DNA of 64,000 bases from Hyaloscypha bicolor E (Eukaryota; Ascomycota; Leotiomycetes; Helotiales; Hyaloscyphaceae): positions 534,801-598,800 of the forward strand of contig NW_020194644.1 of assembly GCF_002865645.1 (NCBI RefSeq), written 5' to 3'. The position numbers and the translations under genes were made by a program. The notes under the pieces are model-generated. The model was not told where the DNA came from and did not search any database. It saw nothing but the letters and a program-made list of their open reading frames with translations. Within the stretch, counting starts at the first letter, position 1, and each line of letters starts with the position of its first letter. Below are positions 22,300-35,200 of this stretch, one piece after another.

Positions 22300-24650
22300 A
22301 ATAAAAGTTCTATTATAAAATTAATTGAGATTTCTTATTAGATTTAGCTTAAAATAAAAAAAGGCTTTAGAAACCCTTAATAATAATTCCTTTATACTTT
22401 ATTTCTTTTATAAGTATTATAGTTTTATATAAACTAATATATTTATTTTAATATATTTAATTAGAAAAATTATTATATAAAAAAAGTATTTATAATATCT
22501 TATTTTAAATAATTATATTAAATCGAGTTATAAATTTATTAAATTAGCCTAATATAAAGCTCTTTTAAGTCGGGAATTTATTATTATTCTTGAAAAGAAG
22601 TTATTTTAATTAAAACAATAAATATTCTTTTATTAATATCTTAATCTTTAAATTAAATAAAAATATTTACTTTTCTTTTTATATTATTTTGGCTATAGCC
22701 TAATATAGCTTGTTTTTCTTTTAAGTATTATATTAAAACTTTAATATATTCTAAATATTATCTTTTACTTATTACTTTACTTATTTATTATTAATATAGC
22801 TCTTGTTTTACTTTTAGCTTCTTAAGTTTAGCTTAAGAAAATCTTCTTGCTTTTAAAAGAGCTTTATTTTATTTTGCCTATTTCCTTACTAATTTATATT
22901 TATAAGTTAGGCCTTTATATCTTGCGAATTTCCGGGCTAAATATTTCTTTTTTAGTTTTAATTTTTTAAGTAAGATTTAAGAAATTAAATAAGCTTTTTT
23001 TTGATTTATTATTTTACTTCTATTAAGTTTCTGGGAAAATCATTAAGAATCTCTAGCTTTAATAATTATAATATTCTTAATTATTAATATTTATTCTCTT
23101 TTTTATTAGAAAGGTTTTATTTTTACTTAAAAGATTCATTTATTTATTTATTTATTATTCTTTTTTCAGAATATATAAAATCTTGAAATTATATTATAAA
23201 AGAATTGAGAATTATTTTATTTATTATTTAGTAAGTTTTTATATTATTATAAAATACTTTAGATTTTTATAATTTATTTAAATCTCGAATTAGTAAATAT
23301 TTTTTAGTTTTATATTTTATTTCTTTTAATAATAAATAATTATAAGTATTTCCTTATTATAAATCTTATAATTATATTTTATAGAATATTTTCTTTATTA
23401 AATTATATAAGAATATTATTTAAACTTTATTTAAAAAAAGTTTATTTCAAGAATTATTTCTTAATTATAATTAAATTATATAAATATAAAAGCCAAAAAA
23501 GATTGAGTTTTTAAGAAATAGCTTTTATGTTATTTATTTATAAAAATACTTAATTCTTATATATAAAATTAAATAATAATTAAATAGTCCTTAAGAATTT
23601 CTAAATAAAATATTAATAAGAATTAGTAAAATCTAGAAAACTTTATATGCCTTTTATTAATTTAAAGGCCTTTTAGTTTAGAATAGCTTTAACTTTTATT
23701 AAGTTTATATAAATATTTTTCTTAGTCTTTATAATAAATCTTAAGTATTTTATTAACTTAATTTCAAATTTATATTTATTAATATTTAGCTATAGACTTA
23801 TTTCTTAAAATTATTAAAGAATTCTTTATATATACTTATAATACCCTTTTTTTTTAAATCTAATATATAAACTAGAATATTATTTATATAAATAAAATAA
23901 AACGTATTTAGGAAATCTTTAAAAGTTTAATTAATATGTTTTTAAAATATACTTAAGATATTTATTAGGCTAAAAGAAATTACTAATTACTTATAAAGCT
24001 TTATAAATTACTTTATTTTTCTAATATTTTAAAGAGTTTTATAAACTAATAAAAGTAAATATTAGTTTTTTTTTTATAAACTTATTTAGGCTCTAATAAT
24101 TTATATAAAACCGTAATTCCTTATTAGATTTTTATATAAAAAGAATAAGAATAATAATAAGAAAATATTTTATTTAAATAAATTTCTTATTTAGTAATTT
24201 TATAAATATTTTTTATAATACTAAAAGATTATCTTAAAATATATTATATAATAGATCTTATAATATAATAAGTTCTTTCTTATTAACTTCTTTTAATTTA
24301 ATTTAATAATTAATTTCTTAGCTTTAAGTAAATAATAACTTCTTTACTTTAATTAAATAAAATATCTATAAAAAACCTTGATATTATTTCGAGAGCTTTA
24401 TATAAAAGTTAGTTTTCTTTTTTTGAATTAAAGCCTTTTAAATATTTATTAGGCTAGTTAAGAAAACTTTTATATTTTCTTTTTTATTTCTCTTTATTAA
24501 ATAAAAAAATAAAGCTATTAAAACTTATATATAATTTATTATTTATAAGTTAGAAATTAGTAACTTATTTATTTTGTTTTATATTAAGGTTCTTAATAAT
24601 AAAATAAATAATTCTAATCTTAAATTATAAATTCATATATTTTATAAATA
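22300..24650 (-). pseudogene. Gypsy-D pol remnant
   Basis: The minus strand carries a decayed Gypsy polymerase. The RT active site reads YINNILVYI near 23.88 kb, with upstream RT sequence to about 24.6 kb. RNase H and integrase should follow toward 22.3 kb, but these limits are approximate. Stops are dense. Gag lies further right, split across 27735-28638 and 41243-41664 by later insertions. Confidence 0.6.
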
Positions 24651-24835
24651 TAGCTATTATATATTTCAAATTATATTTAAATTAAAAATCTTAGGAATTA
24701 TATTAAAAAATATATAGAATTTATAATAGCTATTAATATTTATATTAAATATTATTATTTCCTTAATTATATTTAGTATTATTTTATTAAAGGCCTTTAT
24801 TTAGAAATAATTAGTAAAATAAGAATTAATTATTT

Positions 24836-24983
24836 TATATAATATATATTTAATATAATATATATTTAATATAATATATATTTAATATAATATATATTTA
24901 ATATAATATATATTTAATATAATATATATTTAATATAAAATATATTTAATATAATACATATTTAATATAATATATATTTAATA
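24836..24983. repeat. 16-bp minisatellite inside Gypsy-D
   Basis: About nine tandem copies of TTAATATAATATATAT, with two single-base variants near the right end. It is a simple AT-repeat expansion. Confidence 0.9.
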
Positions 24984-25209
24984 TTAATAAAAGTTTATAT
25001 AAAATACTTTTTATTAATTATTATTAATATGAGAAAAGAAAACTTAATTATATATTTCGAAATTATTTTTAAGCTTACTAATTTTATTTTATTTTCTTAT
25101 ATTTTTAATAATAACTTTTATTAAAAGCTAGTTTTTTTTTTATTCTTATTCTTATTTAAAGTATTATTATTCTTTTCTCGAGTTACTTTTGCTTTCTTTA
25201 AAATTAATA

Positions 25210-25285
25210 GCCGGTTCCCCTCCCACTGCGCTTCGCTTGTGGTCGGGATAAGCAAGTATCTCGTTTAACCAAGTGTCCCATCGAG
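25210..25285. repeat. Left terminal inverted repeat of the Fot1-like element
   Basis: 76 bp starting GCCGGTTCCCCTCCC and ending CATCGAG. It differs from the complement of the right repeat by a handful of changes, all C/T or G/A. Confidence 0.93.
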
Positions 25286-25344
25286 ATTTTAGCCAGTACT
25301 TAATTTTTGGTATATATTATATGCAAAATCAAGAATATTTATAA

Positions 25345-27538
25345 TAGAATTAAGGATACTAGTTATAAAAAAAATAAAGCTATCTAGAACTATATAAAAT
25401 CGGCATTTGCTTATATACTATTAATTAAGCCTGTATTACTCTCTATATCTAACGAGTCTAGATAATTAAAAGAGGGTAAACTTGAGTCTATATACTCTCC
25501 CATACTCTTCTTTTAATACTCCCGTTCTATAGTATTAATTACTATATCCTTATCCCTATTAATAAAGGTATTTGATATCTCTAGCTAATTAGGGGCTGGA
25601 TTACTAAGGGACGCCTCAAGCTAGCGAACCACAAGCTATAAATCAGGGTAAAAGTCCTCCTTATAGCGAGCTCGTTCGATAATCGTAGGGTTTTTATTAG
25701 GTTTGCAAATTAATACTATATCCTCTACTAGAATTAGTTTGTCTTTTAATTAATACTCTATAATTCTGGCTAATCTAGCTTTCTTATCCTTGCGAGCTTA
25801 GATACCGGTATCCTTGAGGTAATTTTTAGCTCGATTAATGGCAGTAGCGAGCTTCTTTTTAGCCTTGCAAAGAGCCTCCCCATTATCCTTCTCTTTCTTC
25901 TCTTTAATCTTAATATAAAGCTCTGCTATACTTATAGATAGGCCCCCCTTATATAAGCTCTTACGAGACTTCGCCTTTCGATTATACTCCTTATAAAGCT
26001 TTATTTAGAGAGCCTGGTACTCTATTATCTAGAGATAACTCTTTTGTAATTATATATTAATCTTTTTAATAGTAACTTTCTAAGTTTTCTTCAAATTATT
26101 TAAAAACTTCGTAGGATTATAATCTGTAAGTATATATAGGATTAAGGCTATATTCTATACTTTATTGGGACAGGTAGGTAATAAGGAGAGAAGATCTAGA
26201 CTATTCTCTGCCTTAATCTCCTTAATTAATCTTTTCTTCTTTCCGTATAATTATATCTTTTTAATTCTAGCTTTGTAATTAATAGGCTATATACCAGAAT
26301 TCTCAAAGGCGTTCTTAATTATATACTTTTGTATTATTTATATATAAATAAAGATAAGATCATAAAAAAAGGAAGTAATTATATATTTAAAATTAAGAGA
26401 TCGGAGGGCCATATAAATCGCCATTTTATAGTAGTACTTCTAGGGGCGGAATATACTAATATTAAGTAGTTAAAGGGCATATATTAAATAAAAGGGGAAC
26501 TAGAAGAGCTTAATATTATATTCGCTAGCCTTTAATTAAAAGGGTTTATAGACATAAGATTCGTATCTATTAAGGAGAAATATTTTCCAGAGCTTGTTTA
26601 GACTAGCTTTTAAATACTTAATTAAATAATTAAGGTATTTTATAGCTATATTATTATTTATATATCCGGTAGAAGTATATTTAATATACTCCGTACTAAC
26701 TAGGTTTTCTAATATCCAATTATCTATAATCTTCTTTCCAGAAGTAATTATAAATAGAGGAAGAGGTTTATACCTATCCGCATAAATAGTTTCGATTATT
26801 ATAACTAATTTGTAATTCTCAGGGCTTGCCGTATATAGCTTCTTTACCTCTATAGGCATAATTATATACTTACTGGTAGGGCAACTAATACGGGCTCCTG
26901 ACTCGTCTATATTTAGAACATTCTTTCCCTTTATAATATAAAGCTCCTCTAAAGTATCTTAATATTTCCGAAACCATATTTAATATCTTCTTCTATATAA
27001 AACTCGAGTTATATATATATAATCGGCTTTATTTTAATTATATAAAATGTCTTGTAATTCCGTATCTAGAGGCTAAACCAAGTAGCCAAAAAGGGTAGTT
27101 TTAGGGGAGATTTAGCCTAATTATATTAGATATATTATTAGATTTAAAAGAAGCACTTATAGCCTTTAAGTAAGTAATTACGGCTTGAACTATCTAATAT
27201 ATAGTACTCAAACCAGCCTCCTATTACTCGTAGTAATATTACCGAATTGCCTTTTCCTATACCTTATTTAGGATCTTATTATTACTACTATACGTATTAT
27301 AGAGTCCTTGGGAGTTCCTCTTCTTATTATACTTATAGAGTACCGATTTTCACAAGGAAGCTTCCTTAATATAATATATCCTCGTAGTAGTAATTACTGA
27401 ATTATTATTATTCTCAAGGTACTATTTGCAGGCCTTATTAAAGATATAGTAGTAATTAGCTTCCGTAGTATATAGATAATAGAAATACTCCCAGGATATC
27501 TCCCTAATCCTAGTAGAATTAAATAAAGATATATTCAT
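25345..27538 (-). pseudogene. Fot1/pogo-type DDE transposase, broken
   Basis: A candidate start ATG at 27536-27538 opens a frame with an N-terminal helix-turn-helix/CENP-B-like part. The catalytic core follows. The first block reads NIDESGAR near 26.92 kb, matching the first Asp motif of the family. The second block, near 26.55 kb, reads LLNRYESYVY where the family has L.DGH.SH, so the catalytic Asp and His are lost. A stretch of 107 codons (26536-26859) happens to be open across this core. A Lys/Arg-rich helical tail near 25.8-26.0 kb is typical of fungal pogo transposases. Stops elsewhere make it inactive. Confidence 0.8.
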
Positions 27539-27656
27539 TTTTGGAATCTTTATATATAAATTAAATAATGAATTAGTTAATAAGTTAGGCCAAATATATA
27601 ATTATAAGATACGTTTTTTAGTAAGGATTATATATAAATTTTAGGGCCCGTATTTT

Positions 27657-27732
27657 CTCGATAGGATACTTGGTTAAACGAGACACTTGCTTATTCCGAC
27701 CACAAGCGAAGTGTAGTAGGAGGAGAACCGGC
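27657..27732. repeat. Right terminal inverted repeat of the Fot1-like element
   Basis: Complement of the left repeat over 76 bp, ending AGAACCGGC before the TA duplication. It is slightly more A/T-shifted than the left copy. Confidence 0.93.
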
Positions 27733-27734
27733 TA

Positions 27735-28638
27735 TTATTTTTAATATTTATATATTTTTTATTTTTATTTTTATTTTTTAATATTTTTTTTATTTTTTTA
27801 TTTATTAGTTTAAGAAAAAAGCTTAAATATAACTTTATTTAATTATTATATAATAATTATATATAAAATAATTATTTTAGCTATATTAAAAATAAAGTTT
27901 TTATTTCTTTTACTAATTAATTTTATTTTAAGAAGCCTAATTAGAAATATTTTTTTAATTATTCTTTTATATTACTTATAATAAACTCTTATTTTATTAG
28001 CTAAATAAATAAAGCAGCTTTAGATAAGAAAAGGTTCTTGAGTTTCTTATTTAATTAATTTAAATAATAAGCTTTTATACTTTTAATTTTAATTAGCTAA
28101 TTATTAATTATTTATAAATAGAAATAATTTTTCCTATATAATCTTTCTTTTTTTATTCCTGTTATTTCTTTTATAAATTTAATTATAATAATAGCTATAA
28201 GATATCTTTTCTTAATTTAATTTTACTAATCTTATTTCTTTATTTTCAGAATTAAATAATTAAAATTACTCAAGTATTTGCCTAAAGAAATTAATTTTTA
28301 CTAAATTTAATTTAATTTCTTTAAGGCCTTTTATTACTTTTATAAGTTATAAAAGATTAGATTTATTTATATAAATAATTTTTAATTATAAGCTTTTTTT
28401 CCTTTTTAGATATATTCTAAATATAAATATATTTAGCTTATTATTTCTTTAAATAAGTATTTGAACTTATATTAAACCCTTTCTTTTTTCTTACTAATTA
28501 TCTTATTATTAATTTCTAGCTTTACTTATAAAAGTTCTTTAAATTAGAAATATAAGACTAAACTATTTCTATTAAACTTATTAGAATTCAAGAAATAAGC
28601 CTTTAGTTATTTTATAATAAGAAATTAAAGAAATATAT
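27735..28638 (-). other. Gypsy-D internal segment between two insertions
   Basis: Decayed DNA joining the Fot1-like element to Copia-2. By position it is the gag-pol part of Gypsy-D read on the minus strand. No motif survives well enough to name. Confidence 0.5.
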
Positions 28639-28948
28639 TATTAGTTTACTAGTAATATATAGTACTATTATATATTTATAGAATACTATTTATATAAGAT
28701 TAGTAAAGTTATTATTTAGAAGTAGGAATTATAGTATTATAATATTAATATATGATCCCTAAATCTGCTAAGCCTAAAGAAGTCTAGTCTACTAGTCGAG
28801 TTACTAATAAGACGTAAGGTTATATAGCCATGTCTTATATCCCATATCCCATTACTTATATCCTATTACCCATGTCCTATTACCTATATCCCGTATCCCG
28901 TATCCCGTAACTATACACGTGACTCCCAAAGGAATAGCTATACTAATA
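28639..28948 (-). repeat. Copia-2 3' LTR (left)
   Basis: 310 bp, matching 40928-41237 in length and ends, with the TATCCCG heptads at about 28884-28905. Confidence 0.9.
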
Positions 28949-29069
28949 CTAGAAACTCTCTAAAAAACGCGAAAAATAGTATCTCTCTCTAATTACATAC
29001 AAATTCCCTAATCCGGCCTAGTACCAGATTTCCCAAATACTCTATATATCTATATTACTTCTGAGGTTT

Positions 29070-29109
29070 TAGTTATATACTAAAGACTACGGCCTTTTAT
29101 ACGTGACTT
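29070..29109. promoter_or_regulatory. TATA palindrome in the Copia-2 3' region
   Basis: TAGTTATATACTAAAGAC faces GGCCTTTTATACGTGACTT. Its right arm keeps ACGTGA, where Copia-1 has ATATAA, so this copy shows what the motif may have looked like before RIP. Confidence 0.55.
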
Positions 29110-29269
29110 CCCCTCTTATAATATCCTCCTATTCTATATATTTATTTCCTGCCCTATTTATACTCGACCTATTTCTCTATATCTAATTATATAGTATTCG
29201 TATTAATTAGGCGCTTAAGGGAATTTATTAGCTTTAATTTCATTATGAAATTGGCAGGATTTAATTCTC

Positions 29270-31988
29270 TCTTAATTTATTTAACTTCTATAATCTCTCG
29301 TTATTTATATACCTAGTAAAGGTATATTATATTAATTATTAGATACTTTTCTCGAGTAGTTCCTAATTTAACGAGATATTTATATAATAACTTTAAATCC
29401 GTATAAACTACTAGTAATAGTTCTATTTCTAATACTTTATTAATTATAGATTTGACTAAAGCGCCTATATTAAAGCCATAAGCCATACTATAGAGTTCTA
29501 AAGCTAGAATACTTCTAGTAACTCTCTTATATTTAGTAAAGAACTAGTAAATAATATTAGTATATCTAGTTCTATTTATTAGAACTAGAATATATTTAAT
29601 TTAGGAAAAGAAATCTCTATTATTTATAAATAAAGCATTTGTAAAAATAATTAAATATAAGAACTCTTTTACTAGCTTTATAAATCTTAGTTCTCTGGTA
29701 ATATTCTTAATTTACTATTAAATATGCTTATTAAGTGCCTTTATATTAGTTTCCGAGAATTTAATAACTTAAGTAATAATTAATAAGTTATATAAAGCTT
29801 CTAGTTAATAGACTAATATAATATATACTTCTCTAGTATATTAAGTAATATATTAGTTCTTAATAAAAAGATCTTAATAAATAGTATTCCTATTACTTAT
29901 AATAGTAGTATTTTTTATAGAAATAGTTCAGAGGTTTTTATACTAGTATTTTTATATAAAAGTAATTCTAGTAATATTCGTATAGATAATACCTTTATTA
30001 AACTTGAGATTATAATTAATAATAAGGTATTTATGCTTCTTAGCCAAGAACTTAGCCTTATAAAGCTTTAGTTACTTTACCTTTGCAAAATTATTAGTTC
30101 TAATAAATAGGGTATTATTAGTTTAAAGGCTAATAATTCCGAAGAATTACTTGCTATAGAGAAAATAAGAATTATAAATTAACTATTTTATAGAAAGCTT
30201 ATTAATATAATAAGAATAATAAGTTTTAAACTAGTAATTTCTAGCTTCTAGTATGTTATATAATGGTTTTATAATCTTTAAAACCGAATTATTATTTAGA
30301 TTTAGCTCTCTAGTAAGCTTATAAGATAAGTTAATATAAAAATTATAATTAAGTAAGATTATTAATTAGATATAAGCTTGCAAGATATTATGTAAATATA
30401 GCTCTATAGTATTTATTATTATAGTAATAATACTAAAAATAATTCTCTGGCTAATATATTAAATAATAGGTAATTATATTAATACTATATATTTCTTACT
30501 ATTATTATAAGCCTAAATAACTAGTCTCGACTTCTTAAACTCTCTTTTTATACTTTTATTCTTAATCTTATTAATAAACCGGGAATTAAAAATATATATC
30601 TTTTTTAGTATCTGAGATCTGGAAATAATCTCAAATATATTCTTTTTTAGAAGACTAGTAACTTTAACTTAACGGGAGTTCTTATATAGGTTATTGTCTT
30701 ATAAGAATATTATAATATCCGGGTTCTTATAATAGTATTCTCTGCCGTACTTTAGTGAAATAATAGGAGAAATTATACCTATATTATCTTTGGCCTTATT
30801 ATAGAGTTCGGGAACAGGTTTAGGTTCGGGACTATTAGTAATAACCTTAATATCCCTTATATAAAAGAGCTTTATAGAGATTAAGCAAAAGATAATATTA
30901 TTATATAATAAAGCTAGTATATAGTTCTCTCTATTAATAGCTACTAGCTTATATGGCCTATTCTAACTACTAGATTAACTAGTATTTCTTTCGTATTATA
31001 TAAGAATATCTGAATTTAAGAAAAGTTCATAAATATTAATAATACTAGAACTATTTCGAGTATTTAAAATATTCGTAATCTGGCGTCTAGTTTAAAGCTT
31101 CTAAATTTCTATTATTACTTTCTTAAATATTACTAATTACTATAATATAGTTAGTAATAAGGTATTATATTTAGTTATTTAAGATAAAGTACTATAAACT
31201 AAAAGAGTTAGGATAATATTATCGGGTCTAGCGAAATTATTAATAGCCTTAAAGACTATTTAAAGTACGATATTCTTATTAATTCTATTAATTTTGTCTA
31301 TAATAATAAGGTAAATATATTAAATTAGGCTATAATAGTATTCTATAATTCTAATAAAATTATAAGCTTCTATAAGAATAATTTTAACCTTAGTTCTTAT
31401 AGTATTTATAAGCTAAATAAACTTCTTACTAGTAAACTACTTTCTAGTATCTGCTATTATCTAATTAGGAGAGCCTAAATAAGTATTAATCTAATACTAC
31501 TTTAGGATATTACAAGTATATAATATACTAATATTCTAAAGCTATTAGCTAGCTTAATATTAAGTGCCTTTATTAATAATATAAAGTATAGGCTTATCGG
31601 AAATATAGAAAATATTAATAATAATAAAGTAATTAAAATTAAAATTATCTCTTAAGTTAAACTTAAATTATTCTAATAATTCTTCGAATTTCTAGTATTA
31701 CTTATAGTATTTTATAAAATACTTTAGGGCTTTTATATTAATATTATAGCCTGCTTATTCTAGTATATTTTAAAGCTTATTAATAAATAAATAACTAAAA
31801 TAGTAATATAGATATTATAATTTAACTTTTATAAGAAAATAGAAATTATAAGTAAAGAATTCGGAAATAAAGCTTTATAGAATAATATTCTAAAGCAGGA
31901 AAGAGTATTTAAAACATTATACTATAGGTATAAAGTATTTATTAGAAGTAATAAAATAATTAATAAGATTATTAAAATAGATTCCTAG
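29270..31988 (-). pseudogene. Copia-2 pol, 3' part (integrase to RNase H)
   Basis: Aligns in order with Copia-1 from about 11.95 to 14.69 kb. RNase H is at about 29.3-29.5 kb, RT at 29.6-30.7 kb and the integrase C-terminal region and linker above. It is broken by stops and cut at 31988 by Gypsy-A inside the integrase-protease region. Confidence 0.75.
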
Positions 31989-32248
31989 TATTATAGTTAT
32001 TATAATATATAGTACTAGTAGGGGTTAGACTAGAGCTAAAGAGATATCTGGTATCTAAGTAAGGCATTTATAGTTACCTGATTATTACACGTGACCCCGA
32101 GCTTAAGCTAGTATATAGGCCCGTATATAGCTTGCGATTATTTAGATCCAAGGCTTTTTTAAGATCCTCTTCTTTTTTTAGCTTTAAATTATCGAAATAG
32201 AAATAGTCTAACTATGTCTTCCAGGCCCTAGATCTTATACTTATAATA
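31989..32248 (+). repeat. Gypsy-A 5' LTR
   Basis: 260 bp from TATTATAG to GTATAATA-like ends. It differs from the 3' LTR mostly by G/A and C/T changes. The leader after it starts TAATTCAAAGC, the place of the tRNA primer site; the primer tRNA is not recognisable. Confidence 0.9.
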
Positions 32249-32299
32249 TAATTCAAAGCTTACTTATTTCTTAATCCTATAGAGAATTTAAATAATACT

Positions 32300-35200
32300 T
32301 ACCCAATTAGTTTTTAATAAGTATAAATATAATATATTATAGCTACTTCTATACTAGTTAACTAATATTAGAATAAAAGAAAGCCCTAGAATAACTAGGT
32401 AAGAAAGCCCTAAACTAGCTAGGTAAGCAGATAGGCCAGTAACCTTATTACTAAATAAAGACCTATAAGAAAGCAAGTTCCAGAATAACTAGGCAAGTCA
32501 GAAGAAGCTATATTACTAGAAAATAGACCAGAGCCTCTCATTAAATTTTCTAAAAAGTCTGAATATCCCGTTAATACTTATAATAGAAGAGATATTTTCT
32601 TTTAGAGAACTAAGGAAAAAGAGGAACCTGCCTTATTAAAGGCAGACTTCTAAGAATTACTCCGAAGCTCAGAGGCTTTATATAAGGAGATTATTAAGCT
32701 AATTCTAAAGATATATAATATTTTTGCCTATAGCAAGAATTATTATAATTAGCTAAGAGAAACTAAATAAGCCCTATAAAAGAATAAAGCTATTATTAAA
32801 AAGCTTATTATATAGCCTATAGGAATAACTAGTTCTCTTATTTCAGAAAATAGATATTTAGTTAAATTCCCTAATTCTCTTATCTTTAAAGATATAACTA
32901 AAGATAGTATTACCTTTAATAATTAGTTAGTTTAGATTAAGAATAAGCTCTATAGTAATTCTAATACTTACTAGATAAAGAATCTTAAGATTATTTATAT
33001 TTCCGGCTATATAAATAGTTATACTCTTATATTAATTTCTCCTTATCTAAACCAGGATAATTAATATATATATAAGACTATTAGAGAACTATATACTTAC
33101 CCAAAGAAGCTATATAGTAACTTAAATAAAAAGTATAATATTTAATAAGCTTTTAAGGAGCTATTTATAAAGAAGAGCCAAATATTTTAGGAATTCTATA
33201 TCTTATTCCTAAAATATATAGTAAACGGAAATAGTAATCTATAGGATCTTAAGAATAACCTAAATAATAAGCTCACTTGGAAGCTTTAAGAGGCTATAGC
33301 TATATATTATAATAACTCGGCTATTTATATTATAGAGTTCATATAATACTATATTATAAATAACTAGTAGATCCGAGCTTATTATAAAAAGAAAGACTAG
33401 ATATTTAAGAAAGCTAATAAAAATATAAATAAGCTAAGTTTAGGAAATATTTCTTATATAAAGCCTGCTTCTAAGACCCTAGTAATAGATAAGGCAATTA
33501 TCCCAAAGTCCAGATCCTTAAATCTCAAATATTATAACTATAATAGATTTAGTTATATATCTAGAAGCTATCTAGAGCCTAAGACTAAATATATAAAGCA
33601 AGTTTTAGTAGCCAAACTAGTAGTATTTACTATAAGTAAGCCATTTAAAAATATAGAACAAGAAAATAAGAATCCCTAAAAGAAGTCTTTTCTTTAGAGC
33701 TATATTATATAAATATAATAGAAGTTAATTTGAGCTAGTTACTAGGAGATAAAGCATTTATATTCTCTTATATAGTTAGTAATAATAGATTAGATATTAA
33801 GACTTCTTTTCTTATTAATACTAGAATAAATAAATATACTTTTATTAATTTCAAGTTATAAGAATAATTAAATAATTTCTAGATATTAAGCCTATTTAAT
33901 TAGTATTACCCTATAATATAAGAGAATTTAATAATAAGTAGGCCGTATCTATTATTTACTATATTAAGCTTATACTCTTACTTAATAAATAGAAGGTCTT
34001 AGTATTTATACTAGTTATAGGACTAGGAAAATATAATATAATTTTGGGACAATAGTAGTTTATAAGTACTAGTATCCTAATTAATTATAAGAATAGAAAA
34101 TTAATCTGGCTAGATAATTAGCCTAGAAAGAGAAGTTAGGATAAGGTTCTAACTACTATATATAAGAACTTGGAATCTGGGAAAAGTAACTAATACTAAG
34201 AAAATATAAATAAAAGAGATAAAGCTATAGCTATAGATAAGTTCTAGAAACCTTAGCTTATAAAGAAGAAATCCTCTTATTCTTTTCCTAACCCGGGCTT
34301 AGAAAGCCATATATAGTAAAAGAATTAAGCTTAATATTATAAAGAAATACAGATAGCCTTAGGGAATATAAAGGTTTCTCTCAAGCCAGAAATAGAAATA
34401 TTAAAACTATACTATCTAAAGAAAAGCCATAAGAGCTAGTTAAGGCCTATAGTTAATATTATAGGTATCTTACCGGCCGCTTTCTAGATAAACCTATAGA
34501 AGAAAGAAAACCTTTTCTTTATAATATTATTTTTCGAGATTAATAAAGAGCTAGAGTTATAGTAAGAAAATAAGTTTGTTTCGGGCAAATAATAACTAGA
34601 AGAGATAGAGCTATAGTAACTAGTAAGAGTCTTACTAGAAAAATTCAAGAAATTTATAAATATTTTCTTAAAAGAAATATTAAATATCTTATTCCCGTAT
34701 TAATTATATAACTATAAGATTTAGATTAATAATCCCAAAGGCCCAGAGAGCCTAGGGTATTTCCTGCTTTATTAATAATTAATCTATAAGCTATAGGAGA
34801 TTAAGTATTTCCTTAAAAAGAATCTCTAATAGGGCTTTATTAAGCCAAGCTAGTCTCCTTTCGCATCCCTAATTCTTTTTATAAAAAAGGCTAATAGAGT
34901 TCTCTAATTCTATATTTATTATTATAAGCTAAATAACTTAATATAGAAGAATTATTTTTTCCCCTTATTTATAAGACCCTTATATAGCTAGCTTAAGCTA
35001 AAGTCTATATAAAGCTAGATATTTAATAAGTATTTTATTAGATCTAAATAGACTTAGAATTAGAAGAACTTATAATATTTTATATAAGATATAGGGCCTA
35101 TAAATATAAAGTCTTTTAGGAAGGCCTAACTAATAGCCCTACTATATATTAGAAATATATAAATAATATTTTCTTTAATTATCTTAATATTTTTTATATA

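Larger units (their letters stand above)
25210..27732 (-). mobile_element. Pogo/Fot1-like DNA transposon (2523 bp)
   Basis: Perfectly placed 76-bp terminal inverted repeats at 25210-25285 and 27657-27732 are flanked on both sides by the dinucleotide TA (25208-25209 and 27733-27734), the target duplication of the Tc1/mariner-pogo superfamily. A broken transposase fills the interior on the minus strand. The end repeats keep normal composition, with CpA and TpG present, although the host Gypsy-D around them is almost fully AT-converted. It therefore seems a fairly late arrival. It lies in the pol half of Gypsy-D. Confidence 0.9.
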
